Part shown: piece after piece, positions 21,066-35,429 of the stretch
Layout of the letters: the number at the start of each line of letters is the position of its first letter
Position numbering within the stretch: position 1 is the stretch's first letter
NCBI GenBank assembly: GCA_000934385.1
Contig: KN880431.1
Coordinates: 248,001-312,000, forward strand
Source of the DNA: Cylindrobasidium torrendii FP15055 ss-10
Lineage: Eukaryota; Basidiomycota; Agaricomycetes; Agaricales; Physalacriaceae
Length of the DNA: 64,000 nt
Reading direction: 5' to 3'
The notes under the pieces: model-generated
What the model saw: only the letters and a program-made list of their open reading frames with translations
Database searches by the model: none
Told to the model about the DNA's origin: nothing
Program-made: the position numbers and the translations under genes

Positions 21066-23308
21066 ATGGAAATTATCGAAATCACATCGTCCGAGGATGA
21101 AGCAGACTACGCACCACCGCCACCTCGAGTCAACAAAGGCAAAGGCAAAGTAGCAGTAAACCGTCGGCCGTACGGTCTGCGGATATCCGACGCTACGACT
21201 GAGGACAGCGACTCGGTTATTTCGATCCACAGCGAGCCTGGTCCCTCTGTCGTGCGCTCCACATCACCCATGAGCATAGACCAGACATTGGACGTCGACC
21301 CCCTGGCACAAGTCCTCGACATTGTGCCAGACGTTGATCCCAACCACGCACAAGAACTCATTGAGCGGCACCGGCCGAATTACGGAGACAAAGTCGTTGA
21401 AGCTGTACTGCATGCACTATTCGAGGATAGGTCCTACCCAAAAGTCACAAAGAAACGCAAGTCTGCCGCCCCGGAGCCGGGCCCGTCGAAGCGCGCTCGC
21501 ATGGAGGATGCGGTGGACTATACGAGCACGGAGAGGGAGCACAGAGGAGGGCCTTACTATGCAGACCTTGCTATCGTGCGTGATTATGCTTTAGGGCTTG
21601 TGGCGATGGGCTGACTTGGTTTTTGCAGGAACAGCTAATGCTTGACTATCCTACTATCCGCAAACCCGATCTCCGTCGGCTTCTCGAATCCAACAATGGG
21701 TTCTACGTGCCTACGTTTCTTTGGTTGAAAGCGCAAATGGAGCGTGGTGTGAAGGTCGGGGATGTACTAAAGGCCCCGCGCGCTGTCACCAAGGGCAAGC
21801 GATGCGCGCGCGAGGACATAGAACTCGAGGTGGAAATCGAATGGCTTGCTCGGCAGTCTAGACATTCTGAACCTGCAGTGATTCCCGATGAAGAGGCGGA
21901 GGAGGGCGAAGGCATCGAATGTGGCTGTTGTTTCAGTGATTACCCGTTCTCCAAGATGGTGCAGTGTCCAGAAGCGCATTTGTTCTGCTCCGACTGCTTC
22001 AAGCAGTACGCCGAGACCCAGCTGGGCGGTCACGATGTCAAACTCGTTTGTATGGATCAGTCTGGATGCAAGGCGCCGTTTCCAGACAGCGAGCTCAAGC
22101 GATTATTATCGGACAAGCTGTGGGACCTTTACGAACGTCTCAAGCAGCGCAAAGATATCGAGGCGGCTGGACTGGATAACTTGGAGGAGTGCCCTTTGTG
22201 TGACTATAAATGCGTTATCGACAACCCAGACGAGAAACTCTTTCGCTGCGGAAATGAAGAGACGTGCGGCGCTGTGACGTGCCGACAATGCAAGAAAGCG
22301 GTGAGTCTCTCCTTTGTGGGTGACAAGTCTATATTCATCCATCTGCTTAGGACCACCTGCCCAAGACATGCAAGGGTTTGTCAATTTCCAATCGACCTTG
22401 TACTGTAGTTGACTCGATTTCAGAAATGGAGGAAGACAAGCATCTTGACGGTCGGCATGCCGTAGAAGAAGCTATGAGTACGTTCTTTATATCTAACCGT
22501 TATTTCCACATTATTCACTATTCTTAAGCTGCTGCTCTCGTCCGCAATTGTCCTAAATGTACCCGTGGTATGTCTGGTATCCTTCGCTCGCTGTCTAACT
22601 GCTCACCACCTTGAAGCATTCATGAAAGAAGCCGGCGTATGTCTCATTCATATTCGAACACACACTTTCTCAACATGTACCAGTGCAACAAAATGTTATG
22701 TCCTAACTGTAACACTCTATCGTGCTACATCTGCCGAGAAATCATCAAGGGATACGAGCACTTCAACGTTAGCTCTATTGCATTCTTCCATCGCACCCTC
22801 GCTCACTATTTCCCAGCAGAATCTCCCTGCGGGTCACCCGCAACAGAGGAAGTCCAGTAGCAGCAAGTGCATGTTATGGGACAATGTCGAAAGTCGGCAT
22901 GCAGACGAAGTCAAGGCAGCCGCAAAGCTCGCCCAAGAACGCTATCGCGCAGAGAATCCGGATGTAGAAGAAGACGACCTTCATGTGGACTTGCCGCCGA
23001 ATCCGCCCCCGCCGCCTGCGCCTGCGCCGTACCGCGGAGGCGGGATGTATGGTATGGGCGTGGACGACCTGTTCCACTACGACATTGGTTTCCCGCCTGG
23101 GATGCTGGCGAGACATATGATGAGGGCTATGCCGCCGCCTGCTCCGGTGAGGCCTGCTGTGAGGGCCGCGCCGGTATACCGTGCGCCTCTTCCTGCTGCT
23201 GCCCATCCGCTGTACTTGGATCGAGAAGGTAGGCGGTACCATCGTGCGCCGCCTGTGCTGCCACCTATGCCTCTACCAAGGCCCAGGCGCAATGTTCCTA
23301 GGCGGTGA
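21066..23308 (+). CDS. RBR-type E3 ubiquitin ligase, RNF216/Triad3-like
   Basis: RING-between-RING ligases take ubiquitin from an E2 onto a cysteine in RING2 before passing it to the target. The N terminus (MEIIEITSSEDEADYAPPPP) resembles a SUMO-interacting motif followed by acidic residues. RING1: CGCCFSDYPFSKMVQC through CSDCFKQYAE and CMDQSGCKAPF. IBR: CPLCDYKCVI, RCGNEETCGAVTCRQCKKA, HLPKTCKEMEEDKHLDGRHA. RING2: NCPKCTRAFMKEAGC then NKMLCPNCNTLSCYICREII; the predicted catalytic Cys is the one in EAGC, directly before an intron. GYEHFN and KCMLWDNVESRHADEVKAA match the RNF216 end. The last part is Pro-rich and disordered. The gene has at least seven short introns. Confidence 0.88.
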
Positions 23309-23708
23309 AAGAGGGAGAGAGGTTGATCGTGTTGGTGTTCCTCGTAGACTCGTGAGCGGGGCGCCGAACGTTCAATCTGAAATAGGACAGCGCGCTTCTT
23401 AGTTTAACATAGCTACATATCAAACTACTTTTGCAACTACATACATACATAGTTTCGTTCCTTATTATAACTACTTCCACTTCATATGTATAGTCTTATT
23501 TGTCTTTTGTTGTACGGCCACTGAGTGCTTGAGCTGGGAAAAGTATCCTTTGTTGCACAACAGTCGTCCCCATTGAAGAATGCCTTCAGTTGGGATTACA
23601 AGACGCAAGTCGCACATTATTTGATGAGAAGATCAAAAATGACAGATTTTGCAACTAGTCAACAACAGTTGTATGTAGGTTTTACAAACGATAGAATGTT
23701 CTTGTCTA
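23309..23708. other. Convergent 3' flanks of RBR ligase and GH47
   Basis: AT-rich stretch between two convergent stop codons, with no coding signal. It presumably holds both 3' UTRs and poly(A) sites. Confidence 0.5.
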
Positions 23709-25875
23709 CTAGAAGGAGAAGAGCGTGTCCATGATCATGCCAGCGGCCTTGCTCGGCACTGCTGGAGCATCCTGTTCGGTCGAGCTTGGACCAGCCCATT
23801 TGCCTGTGTCCACCAGCTTGCCACTACCATACGTGCTAGTGGCCGGCGGAGCCTTGAAGGGATGCGCCTCGGTGTTGAAGATATCTGCGCGGTGTATCAG
23901 CTTCCTCTTAAACACAGAACAGTGTCAGGGTGCATACAGTCGTCGATAGACATATTCTGCGGTTCATCGAAGGTGAGGTATAGATACTTGAGGACCTCGG
24001 CAAACCAGAAGCTTTCCATGTCGTTCACCTTCGCACTGGCTTCGTCGTCGACATCTTCAATACCGTCGTAGGCTACACTGGCAGGAAGATACTTCAAGAT
24101 ACTCTGAACAGCATCGGCGGCACGGTCGAGGTATTTGGTATCTCCAGTAATCCGCCAAGCATAAAAGTTGGACTCAAGAACCTCTGGACGAAGGATGTAG
24201 TAGCTACTGGTGATGTAGAAGCCATGTTCCTCGTAGAAGGCAATCTGCTCATCGGTAGGATCGCTTCCACCTATGATAGATGTAGTAAGGCACCAAAATA
24301 CTCAGAGGGTCAGAAATGCTCACCGGTGTAGTTCGACTGTGCAGTCATGTATGCGAACCCTTCTGGACCGAGCCCCGTCTTTGTGCCCGCGTAGGTGTTC
24401 CAGCAGCCATCGACGAGGTCCAATGCAGCCTTCTTGATTTCGTCGTTCCCAACGAGTGCAGCCCCTACGGCACGCTTAGCAAGAGTTTGATAGACCACTC
24501 CACCCAAAGCCTCTCACCGTAAAGCCAGTTGCCACCATGGAAGCACGCAAGATGGGAGCTCGTCATTCTGTAGCGCTTTGTATCGTCGGTCGCCGTTCCG
24601 TTGTACTGGCAGGTGTAAACATGGTCCCCAACAGTCGAAGTCTACTCTTTTCATGAGCTAAGAACGTTGCTGCATCAGAAATAGAATACAAACCCTCAAC
24701 AAGTTCTGGATGCTGGAGTCGACAGCAGTAAGCCAGGTGTCCATCCAGATAGGATCTTCTGTGTTGTACAGGCGTGCATATTTGACAAGATATTCGAAGT
24801 AGCTGTCGCTTGCACCACCCCATGACTAGCTGTGTTATTGACGATAGTGAACATCATATTCGAAGGACGTACCACAAAGGCGTTAGTGAATTCTCCGGTT
24901 GTCGGGCTAATTCCCTGAGCGGCAAGACCGGGAAGAGGTGCGGGAAGCTCGGCGATGTGGCGGAAGGCGTTCTCGGCAAGCTCTTTGTAAGTCGAATTAC
25001 CCGTGAAGTCACTTAGCCTTGCCCATTCTAAAATGAGGGTCCCTGCTTCCGCAATATTGGACACGGCGCGCTCGGGCTCGTTCGTGTTGAAGTTCATGTG
25101 TCCCCAGGGAATCTCAGAGCCAGATGTCTGTCGAGGAAATGAGCATCAGAACAACTTCGCAACGAAGGTGCTCGAGATAACTGGCACCTACCGTCCATGC
25201 GAATGCAAGCTTATCAGCGACTTCCTTGGACTTCGCAACGAGGATATCGTCGGTCTTGCCTCGGAGCTCATACGCACTAAGCATCCCGCCGATGAAGCGA
25301 ATCGTCGTCTCGAAAACACTGGCCATCGCAATTCGGTTAAAGGTGAAATGGTATTTGGAACAACGACCAACCTAACAGTGTCGTTGGTCTTGCTCCGAGT
25401 AAAGTCGATGGTCCCGACATACTCGACGGCCTCGTCGAGCAAGTCCTAAGTCGAGCAGTAAAGCAAAGGATCTCGCCTTTATAATCGTGTACGTACGTTG
25501 AGACCCATCACGTACTGCCATCAAGGTTAGCGCACTAGTGTCGGAGACAAAATGTGTCGTACCATGGTGGACATGGCGTCCACTATAGAGGAGCCCCAGC
25601 CATTGCGGCTGTCAATGAACGACTTGTTTCCAGGCGCGAGGTCGTCGTGCCCCCAAGCAAATTCCCTTTGGTTAACTCCATCAGAGGTGGATACCCAATG
25701 AAGTGAGAAAGAGCGCGCACTTATAGGCAGCATAACTGTCGGTGAAGATCTTCTTCACAGCATCGCGGTTCGCGGCGGCGGTCTCAGGCAAGGAGAGGTC
25801 TGGTTTTTGCACGGAGGCAGCAAAGGAGGGTGTAGCGGAAAGGGCGGCAGCAACGAGTGTAATTTGCCTGAGCAT
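23709..25875 (-). CDS. Secreted GH47 alpha-1,2-mannosidase
   Basis: Class I alpha-mannosidase removing alpha-1,2-linked mannose from N-glycans; this copy looks extracellular or vesicular. The start at 25875 gives a signal peptide (MLRQITLVAAALSATPSFAA). Typical GH47 blocks follow: FAWGHDDLAPGNKSFIDSRN, GWGSSIVDAMSTM, VFETTIRFIGGMLSAYELRG, EIPWGHMNFNT, NIAEAGTLILEWARLSDFTG, SWGGASDSYFEYLVKYARLY and, at the end, FNTEAHPF, whose Thr coordinates calcium in solved family members. About ten introns of about 50 nt interrupt the gene. The length (about 550 residues) fits fungal secreted enzymes. Confidence 0.93.
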
Positions 25876-27155
<1,280 letters not shown>

Positions 27156-27869
27156 GGGAATTTACTTAGAGTGAGGCGGGATTGAGATAATGGGACTACT
27201 GGCGGGGGTCGTGATAGCAGGTAGGCAAGGGCGACAAACCCCTTGTTCGACGACTGCTGGAAACCCCCAGCGGATTCTCGGACTCTGAATATCCCATTAC
27301 ATGATTTTCCCACGCTCTGAAGCGATTTAAACATCGAAGATGGCCTGTGAGCTCGCCCGGTCCCAAAAATTCGCAATAAATTGGTATCGATGCAGAATCT
27401 TCTTCAGAGACCTCACATGGTTTTTTCGTGATTTTAAGCCGCCCCACCGACTCACGCCAATTGCCAAAGATGTTCCCGAGCGTCTCGATCGCACAGTTAC
27501 CATGGATGACCGAATAGCAAATTCAAAATCACTTCAGCAGTTCTTCGAGCAAGCTCATCAAGATATTCTACAAGTCACAATACTCAATATGTATTGCCAC
27601 CAAACCCATATCCTACAGAAGCTAACATAAAACAGCAGTTGTCAGCGTACTAGCCAACAGAAGCATACATAGGTAGGGGGAAAAATCGCAGGAAAAAGAA
27701 AAAGAAAGATGAGATGAAAGGCCCTCATGAGTATATGGGAACAGCAAGTTTACCGAGATACATGTATATACGTGGATTAACACAAAAAAGTTAGTAGTGT
27801 CCTCTAGGTTTAGCAGAAAATGTCGATAAGGTTAAGGTAGGGCATAAATAAGAGGAAACCTAGGAGGAC
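27156..27869. other. Intergenic region upstream of H3
   Basis: About 710 bases with the H3 promoter on the left and the Mga2/Spt23 3' UTR on the right. A 96-codon plus-strand frame (27340-27630) has no family features. Notably there is no divergent histone H4. Confidence 0.5.
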
Positions 27870-30800
27870 CTAAATGCGCATCCCCGTTCGCACGATGCCT
27901 CGTAGCGCACTGAATGCAAACCGGAAGCCATTATGACAAGCCCAAATCAAGGAGATGATAAGAATGGGCAGCCAGAACAGCAAGAGCATGCGGTCGTCTG
28001 AGTGAACTTGTGAGTTCGCATGTCGTGTAAGGGAGAAAGAAAGAGACTGACGCTTCTTTTGGCTCTTTGGTGTGTAGGTATACGCAGACATGTCTTGCTC
28101 TGTCATCTCCACAGTATTGTAGCCAAACTGTCTGGATGGGCCGACCGTCTTCGAAGATGATTCCGATGGCGCTTCCGCTGTCTTCGATGATGATGCCTCT
28201 GGCTCGGCGCGAGGCGTATACTGGGGCGGAGGCTCGACCTCCGACTGCTTCATAGCACCAGCAGTCACCAACCAACGTTCCCACGCACGCCTCAACTCGA
28301 CACCATCAAACTTGCCTTTCCCGTCAACGGCACCTTGCCCAAAGATGGTGGGTAGTGCAGGGATGTATGGAATCATCACAGGTAACACCGGGATTTGGAG
28401 CGGTAGCGCTTGCCAGTTCACCGCGGGGATGCCTTTGATATGCGGGAGGTTCGGTAGTTGAGGGGATCCAGGCAGTTGAGCGAATGTCTTCTGCAAGAGC
28501 TCGGTGAAGGAAGGCGGTTCATGGAAATCAGCAAACAATATCCGCTTGTCCTTCTTGTCCTTCTCGGGGCTCGGCGCACGCACGCGCTGGCGTAGGTCGT
28601 TCCGGGATCGACGGTGGCGAGGAACAGCCCGAGCGGTACTACGACGCACAACTGGTACATCATCCTCGTCATCTCCCCAAGCAGCTTCCTCCTCATCCTC
28701 CATTTCTCTCGACCGCGCGATCTGTGCTGGCGTGGTCAACAAACCTTCAAAGAGGCCCTCCCGTCCAATTTCAACGGCCGTCTTTCCAGTAGCGTTAACA
28801 ATCTCCAAATCAGCGCCAGCGTCCACCAAGGCAGCCACAATGCCGCTGTGTCCCACCACAGAGGCGAAGTGCAGAGCAGTGTAACCGTTACGGTCACGCG
28901 CATCCAACTCGATGCCACGGGCGACAAGGAAGCGAACGAGTGTCTCGAATCCAAGGAATGCCGCAAGATGGAGGAGGGTCTGGCCACTGGAACTAGCGTG
29001 CGAAAGTGCTTTCCGTGTCGCAATCGCAGACGTAGCGTCTTCCAGTGGTGTGTCGATGACGGCGAGGAAATCAACCATGACACTTTCGAAGTTCTCGCTC
29101 TCGCCAGCCCGCGAATGGAGAAGAGGTCGAAGGTCGTGTACGACTGTATTGGACAGTTGCATTGCGTTGGGGGCATTTGTTGAGCCGTTTGCGCTAGAGT
29201 CTCCGGCAGATCCAACAATACGCATTGCAACATTCTTAGCCTCTTCGATCTTCCCGGTCATTTTGAGACCCACGACCTGGAGTGCCAGTTCCATACTGAA
29301 GGCGCGAGTCAGCAAAGGTTACAACGGAAGGGCAGGCGCGGCTTACAGTGCTCTATCCGATTCATCCGAATATGTAAACAATGCCGGCGGTCCGCCATTC
29401 TGTTCCTCCTGTTTAGGGAATCCATCGAACCAAACAGATACAACGCCGGGTGAGTCCCGTGGAGGGAGTACACAAACAAGTGTATTCTCGCTCCATCGCT
29501 GTGTCGAGCTAGCCGCAACGTCGCCAAAGATACAGTTGAGCGTCATAGTTGGGTGGAAATTTGAACCAAGGATGGTCACCTCAATCCCACCGTGTGTGGG
29601 GCCACAGTTGGGCACCATGCGATGAATAGTGGGAAGGGATGAAGGCACTGACGCCGACAAGCTGGGTTCGAAGAACAAATAAGGAATGGGGTTGGGGTGT
29701 GACGGTATCATGACCGGGGGAGGGGGTGCAAGCAAAGGAATAGATTCAGGTGAAGGTACTGAGAAGTCGCTGTCGGTCGCCGCTGAAGACATGTTGATAT
29801 CTGCCGGGGTGATGAGGCCATCTGGGGAGGACTCGGAATCAAACGAGGAGAAGTGCAGGGGTGGCGGTTGTGAGGCCAATGCCGGGTCCAGGGGAAGGAA
29901 TGATGGTGGTGTAGGCGAGCGCGTAGATGGCAAAGTTGCTTGAGAGACAGCAGGCGAAGGTTCGCTGGACTGAGCATCGACGTAACGACTTGGTTTAGCA
30001 GACGCGTCGTATGGCTTCCCACGCTTTGCGGCTTGCTCCTTCTTGCGTTTAGATGGTGCGCGCGCCTCGACCGGGGAATCACCGCTTGCCGGTAACTGAG
30101 ACCATTCGTAATCTCGGGTGGCAAACGGTGTATTAATGTCGTTCTGCTTTGCCGTCGAGGTTTTGTGGTCATCCGTTATCATGATAGGTCTTGAGGAACC
30201 AGCCCCAACGATACGGCCGGTGTGATCCATCATGGTGAAGTGAACATGGAAGCCAACCTTCTCGCGATGGTGGCGGCAATAGCATGTTATGCGGAGGGGG
30301 AGGACCACAGAGCCAGTGGAAAAGTCGACCACTTCCGAGCAGTTGAATTGTATTATGCTGCTGGTATCCTCTTTCGGCTTCGACGACCGTTTGCTTGGAT
30401 CGTCGCCGGAATCTGAGTCGGAACGGGCAGGGCGGACCCTTGCAGCAAGTTTTTTCGCTACACGTTTTGCCTAAACGTGCTTGTGGTGAGTTACTGCACC
30501 AAGAGACTGACGCAAGAATGCTGACCTCTCTGGCCCGGCAGCTAGTGCAGCTGACGACAGGATTATGGGGTGGCGACGCGCAGGTCACGCTGACGCTAAG
30601 GTGCAAGACATCCAGCGGATCTGGATCTATAGCAAATTGAGCAAAGAATGCAAACATAATGATAGGGTGTACTAACCAATTTTCCCCTGTTTTCGCGTTC
30701 GCCGCTTGGTTGCAGTACCGGGAGGAAGTTTGAGCCAATTCCATGAACCGACGCGGTCGTATTTGTGTGGATCGGCCGAGGCGCTATGGTCAGCGAGGTC

Positions 30801-31451
30801 GACAGTAACGCGCACTTGTGTCTCAACACGCGACTTGGTGCCATTTTCTGGAATGCTGGGAAACATGACCGGCAGACTGCTCGCTGATCAGAGTCGGGAG
30901 CGCACAGGAGTTTCTGACACGCACTTTACGCAACTCTCGCGCGGCGGAAAAACGACTTTGTGAGACCCTGCCTGCGCGTCCTGACGGCGAGGGGAAGCGG
31001 TCACCGGCGGCGGGAGGGGCTTCGTGACCGACATGGTGGTGGGTGGAAGTTGGGGGAGAAACGATGGTGCGGTCTGGAATGCCGAAGGAGGGCCGGAGGA
31101 CGCAAAGTCGGGTATACCAAGATGGGCCATTCCAAGGCGTGTAAAAGAGGAGTCTACACCGAGCGACGTTGAGCTAGGGGACAGGTGTGAGCGCGGCCAA
31201 GACACGGGTGAGCGTACGCACTCGTCATATGCATGGCTTTCGATGAGGTCGTCTAATTGGAGCATTGCATCGTCTTCTGGTTTAGGCATGCCAAAACTCC
31301 CATCCGATGGCTGTCGAAAGCTGGTATCTTTGCTCTGGTCGTACCAGGAGTGGATGTCAAAGTCTTGCTGCGCAATATCAAATGAGTCGGAATCGTCTGG
31401 TGTTCGTGGTGACGGTGAGCGAGAATTTGTCGTCGGCGACGACACGGACAT
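27870..31451 (-). CDS. Mga2/Spt23-type ER-tethered transcription factor
   Basis: Homologue of yeast Mga2/Spt23, ER-anchored regulators that sense membrane lipid saturation and are released to switch on fatty-acid desaturase. Start MSVSSPTTNSRSPSPRTP at 31451, disordered first part. After a short intron LPVMFPSIPENGTKSRVETQ opens the conserved N-terminal domain, continuing GSWNWLKLPPGTATKRRTRK, ADIPL-free basic stretch AKRVAKKLAARVRPARS and LPLRITCYCRHHREKVGFHV. Next comes an IPT/TIG fold (VPNCGPTHGGIEVTILGSNF to FGDVAASSTQRW), then ankyrin repeats (TLLHLAAFLGFETLVRFLVA, GYTALHFASVVGHSGIVAAL). The C-terminal membrane helix MLLLFWLPILIISLIWACHN precedes a short basic tail. Domain order matches the family exactly. 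It is divergent from the mitochondrial protein gene at 32072. Confidence 0.92.
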
Positions 31452-32071
31452 AGCAAGCGCCTGCAAGATGAAGATAGGTGGGAGAGGGACGGCAACGTGC
31501 GATCGTTCTCTACAAAGTGACAATGTTAACCGGAGCAAATGCACTAGCTTACGTAAGCCATGAAGTTCCCGGGTACGAAACGACTTTTACCACGACTCAG
31601 GGCTCTCAGGGAAGTTTCCTGCTTTTATATATACATTTTACGTTCGATTGCTACTCTAACCTGAGTGTAGGAAACAAGTTTAGGTGGGATAGCTCGCAGC
31701 AATGGCATGACTGCTCGTGGACAGCATGAGCTACACCTACGCAGCTTATCGTTGACAATGGCTTTTAGGATGCGATATTGATGCGATACACACTTCATTG
31801 GCAATCTACTCCTCGTATTGGGTGCAGCATAGAGTTCTCCGGTCCCCCCGTTCCTCGCGAGCGCTCCTCCTACCTCGGACTGCAAAGTCTACCTAGTAAA
31901 TCTTGATGCATTTTTCAAAATTGAAACGCCGGTGTGCTCGCGACCAAAATCGCTCTGGTCTTGCGAATATTCCTGCCGAAGAATCGCATAAAACTCTAAT
32001 GTGGTAGCCTGATGGCAGGAGCCCATTGCCAACCTCGTGGAATGTGATCGCGGACATGCCATCACGCCTCC
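31452..32071. other. Divergent promoter region, 620 bases
   Basis: Lies between the Mga2/Spt23-type gene (-) and the mitochondrial membrane protein gene (+). A TATATAAAA element on the minus strand near 31622-31631 sits about 170 bases upstream of the Mga2-like start. No coding exon is evident. Confidence 0.5.
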
Positions 32072-34090
32072 ATGAGCCGTACCGCCCGCTTTGGGACACT
32101 ACTTCGAGGACGACTGAGAATATGCACTGCTCAGCTCCATACCGCTCCCACCGCTTCGAGTGCACAAAGGACAAAAGAATTGCTGCCCCGCATCCTCCCG
32201 CCGCCTAGCGACACTTGCCCACCGGAACAGTCCATCGACATATGGAATCGCGTGTTGGACGCGCCATCGGCTCCCGCAGTGACAGTGTCAGGTGTGTAGT
32301 GCTCCAGAACAGTACTTTGAGACATTCATCGCTCTACCAAGTCCTCAGCTCGGATCAATGGTCAAATTCGCACCAGCTAGTCACGGCCTTCCTGCGGGAG
32401 CCCTTCGCGTCGGATGCGTCCAACATTGACCGAGTCGCGGCGAGGTGGAACAACAAACGAACTCAGTCGTTGGTCATCAAGTGCGTCAACCGCTGCACAA
32501 CCCATTCATCGCACAAGACTCAATCCAACCTTCTTGTAGACCCAGCCCGGATGCCGCACCTTCCACATTCCCATGTTCCTCTTCATATCTTCGCCAATTT
32601 TCGGCACCTATACAGATTGAGGAGTTTCTCACCTCGAATATCCGACACGCGTCGACCCTCGAAGGCTATCTCCGGGCTGACATACCTCTCATCCTGATCA
32701 ATCCTCTTACGGCCTCAATAGCTGATATCTTTCACCTTCGTTCAATATTCCAAAATCCAAACACACTCTATGTGATTACCCACGCTTCTTCATCCCCGAC
32801 GGACTCGTTATCCCTCCGCGAACGATATGGTGCTGCGTTTGAAGGCCTGAACATTCTTTTCGCCGACCCGCACCTTGCAATCTACGCGCTTGATATATTG
32901 AAAGCCGATCCCAACTCTCCTACTGCCGTACAAGCGTATCAGGACGCGTTTGTACAGTCCGGTATCTCGACTATCTCCAGCGCTATCCGGCGAATTATAG
33001 AAACTACGAAAAAGACCGCCCCATCCGAGATCGTCGAGGAGCTGCAAGAAGAGAAACGTTTGGCACAACTGCGGATGTTGAAGGCTATCCTCAAGGGGCA
33101 TCAAGCAGAGCTTGATGCACAGGCAGTGACCGTGAGTCGTCTGCAAGCCCGCACTGCCGAAGAACGTGTCCGCACCTATGCGGATATTTTCGACAAGGAG
33201 ACATCTGCGCACATTCAACACCAGGCAGGCAAAGAGATCAAGGATGCCCTTGTGCGGTTATCTTGGTGGCGCATGGTCGGCCATGTTGACGAGATTACAT
33301 CTGTCGTTTCCGCCATTGTCGCACGATCGATGGGCAGACTCGAGAAACAGGTATATACTCTTTTACTCTGCCTCGATCTGTGTTCATAAAGCTCATATGC
33401 GGCTAGCTCGTGTACAACAGTGGGCGTTTAAGTCATGTACAACAAGAGTATGCGAGGAAGACACTGAAGGTTCTCCCGCCGCCTGGGAGCTTGTTGCACT
33501 CGGCCGTACTCGAGAATGAGCTAGCGCAGCTCATGCAGTCGCCCCACTACGCACTCGGTCCCAGCACATTCTTGGAGCCGTTGATGGCGCGAGAAAGCCA
33601 GATTAACCAATACCCGACTACGAGATTGCACATTGCAGGCCAGCGCTCGGTCATCGGATGTGGTATCTCATCGGTCGCGGGTGTGGCAATGGGATGGGTG
33701 GGATGGATGGATTGGTTGGGTTCCGCTACGTCGCTCGGTTTGGAGGCACAAACCATGTTCGGCGTTGGCGGGCTAGTCTCTGTCCTTGGATTGAGATGGG
33801 CGGTGGGGCATTGGGAGAAAGCCAAGAAACGTTGGTGGGCGGATTATTCGAGGGTTTATGAAGGTCTTGAGCGAGACCTTAAGGCAAGTCAGGATATAAT
33901 CAGGCGAGTAACATACTAACCATGCTTCCAGAGGACAACGGAGCAAGTGCTAGCGAAGAATGTGCTACTCGTTCCAAGCCAGGGCTGCGCGAATATGACC
34001 GAGAGGATTGAGAAGCGGAACCGAGAGATTGAGGAGTTGGCAGATGAGGTGACCGCTCTTGAGGGTATCAATTCACCTGGCTCTTCCTAA
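32072..34090 (+). CDS. Predicted mitochondrial membrane protein, possibly Mmc1-like
   Basis: The N terminus (MSRTARFGTLLRGRLRICTA) is Arg-rich, without acidic residues, and fits a mitochondrial presequence. The middle is helical (for example EIVEELQEEKRLAQLRMLKA). Two hydrophobic segments sit near the C terminus: SVIGCGISSVAGVAMGWVGW and MFGVGGLVSVLGLRWAVGHW. A coiled-coil tail ends EIEELADEVTALEGINSPGS. Introns lie after VTVS, after LVI, after LEKQ, and at 33884-33931; the last has a GC donor (AAG|GCAAGT), a good branch site (ATACTAAC) and a CAG acceptor. The layout resembles the fungal inner-membrane protein Mmc1, but I recall that family only loosely, so the name is tentative. Confidence 0.7.
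33884..33931 (+). other. GC-AG intron
   Basis: AAG|GCAAGT at the 5' side, TACTAAC about 18 bases before the 3' end, and TTCCAG|AGG at the 3' side. Splicing here gives LKRTTEQVLAKN and a long open coiled-coil tail. The nearby GT (at the GTCAGG four bases on) leads to a stop in the downstream exon. Confidence 0.75.
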
Positions 34091-34376
34091 TACTACTGTG
34101 TCGGAAGAGTAAGTAGTGGGAGTAGCGTAATTCTATCATCTCTCAGAGTATTGATTGATGTTCTACCGAACGCAAGCATCGAGGGCCGACGATGGAATGT
34201 CACACTACCCAAGTTTGTCTATTTCTCACACGCCGTGCCGCTGACGAAACAATGGGCTTGCCGGCGATCCCAATCGGGCCGTTCCCATCAGCTATTTGCT
34301 CAGAATTCCATCCACACTGCACTGGCAAAACATAAGTTTCGACCCATCTGATAATCTAAAAACAAATGATTGTATA

Positions 34377-35320
34377 CTAGATATCCTTAAACATCAAATC
34401 CGAGCGTAGCACGTACTTGGTCCCACTTTTCACTTGAGAACCCTCATGTAGCATGCAATCCGGGCCATGTCTATGCAGTAAAGCAGTCCCACGCGAAAGC
34501 TCCGGCACAATTGCATCCACATCACGCTTCTTCTCGTCCTTGTAGAATATCGTCTGTGAAGCAAAGGCTCAGTATCGCCTCAAACACCGAAAGGAAAATC
34601 AAGCCACCTCCCCGCCAACAACGCCATCCTCAACACCAGTCAGATACACGAGCAGAGTCCATTCCGAGTGCTGGCCCGTTTCTTCGTCGTAGACGTAATC
34701 ATCGTAGTGAGGTCTATGTATGCTCAGTAAGACCAAATCGAAAGAAACGACAGACAGTGGAAATATGTACCCAAAATATTGTGCCGGGGTATACTTGTAG
34801 AAGCGAATGTTCGAGTTGTACGCAACAGCCTCTCGTGAGTCCGCTCGTGTAGAGCGTCTTATCGATTTGGAGGGAGCAAACGCTGGGAGATGTGGATTCA
34901 AGCGCGCTCGTAGGTGCTCGGCGAATGTGGACGATTGTACGCTGAACCGGTCTGATGCTTGTTAGGGATATTTCGCCAGCATTCTCATGGTAATAGCTGA
35001 CAGTTAACACGCTCTGCCTCTCCCCTGCGCTTGGGGGGAGTCAATTCTAGTGGTAAGCTGTCGATAGCCTTGATTGCAGCGTCACACTCTTTCGCAGATA
35101 GAAAATTCTGATTGACAATGTTGGACTCGAGGAGTGCGATGTTCAACAGAATACATACGTCAACGAGGATAATCTGGTCCTCTAAAATGACTCTTGCCTC
35201 AAGGTCGCGTTTCTTAGCGAATTGTAATTTCGCGAGAATCTGGTCTGCGGTCTGCCTCTTGTCCTCTGGCTTCGCGGATGGTGGCGGAGGAGCAGCTTTG
35301 GATCCCTTCTTTGCTGCCAT
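34377..35320 (-). CDS. 2OG-Fe(II) oxygenase, prolyl 4-hydroxylase-like
   Basis: Predicted iron- and 2-oxoglutarate-dependent dioxygenase. Start MAAKKGSKAAPPPPSAKPED at 35320; an ATG six bases upstream is in frame. Recognisable parts: IILVDNFLSAKECDAAIKAI (typical entry of the P4H fold), YNSNIRFYKYTPAQYFG, then PHYDDYVYDEETGQHSEWTL supplying the HxD iron ligands (H and the first D after Y), VYLTG-x-GGE, and the last exon RHGPDCMLHEGSQV with GTKYVLRSDLMF, giving the distal His and the Lys/Arg that holds 2-oxoglutarate. The stop is at 34377. There is no signal peptide, so a cytosolic or nuclear protein substrate is likely; which one is unknown. Its start codon is 109 bases from that of PIG-H. 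Confidence 0.85.
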
Positions 35321-35429
35321 AGTCAATCCAATCGATGGAATTCGTTATTCGTATTGCTGATGGCAAGAGGGAAAGTTACATAGGACACCGATCGCTGTTT
35401 TCTGAGGCTACGTTCATGTCGGCCTGTCG

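Noticed and set aside
27156..27869. Expected divergent histone H4 gene beside H3
   Set aside because: I looked for the H4 signature on both strands and found none in this interval.
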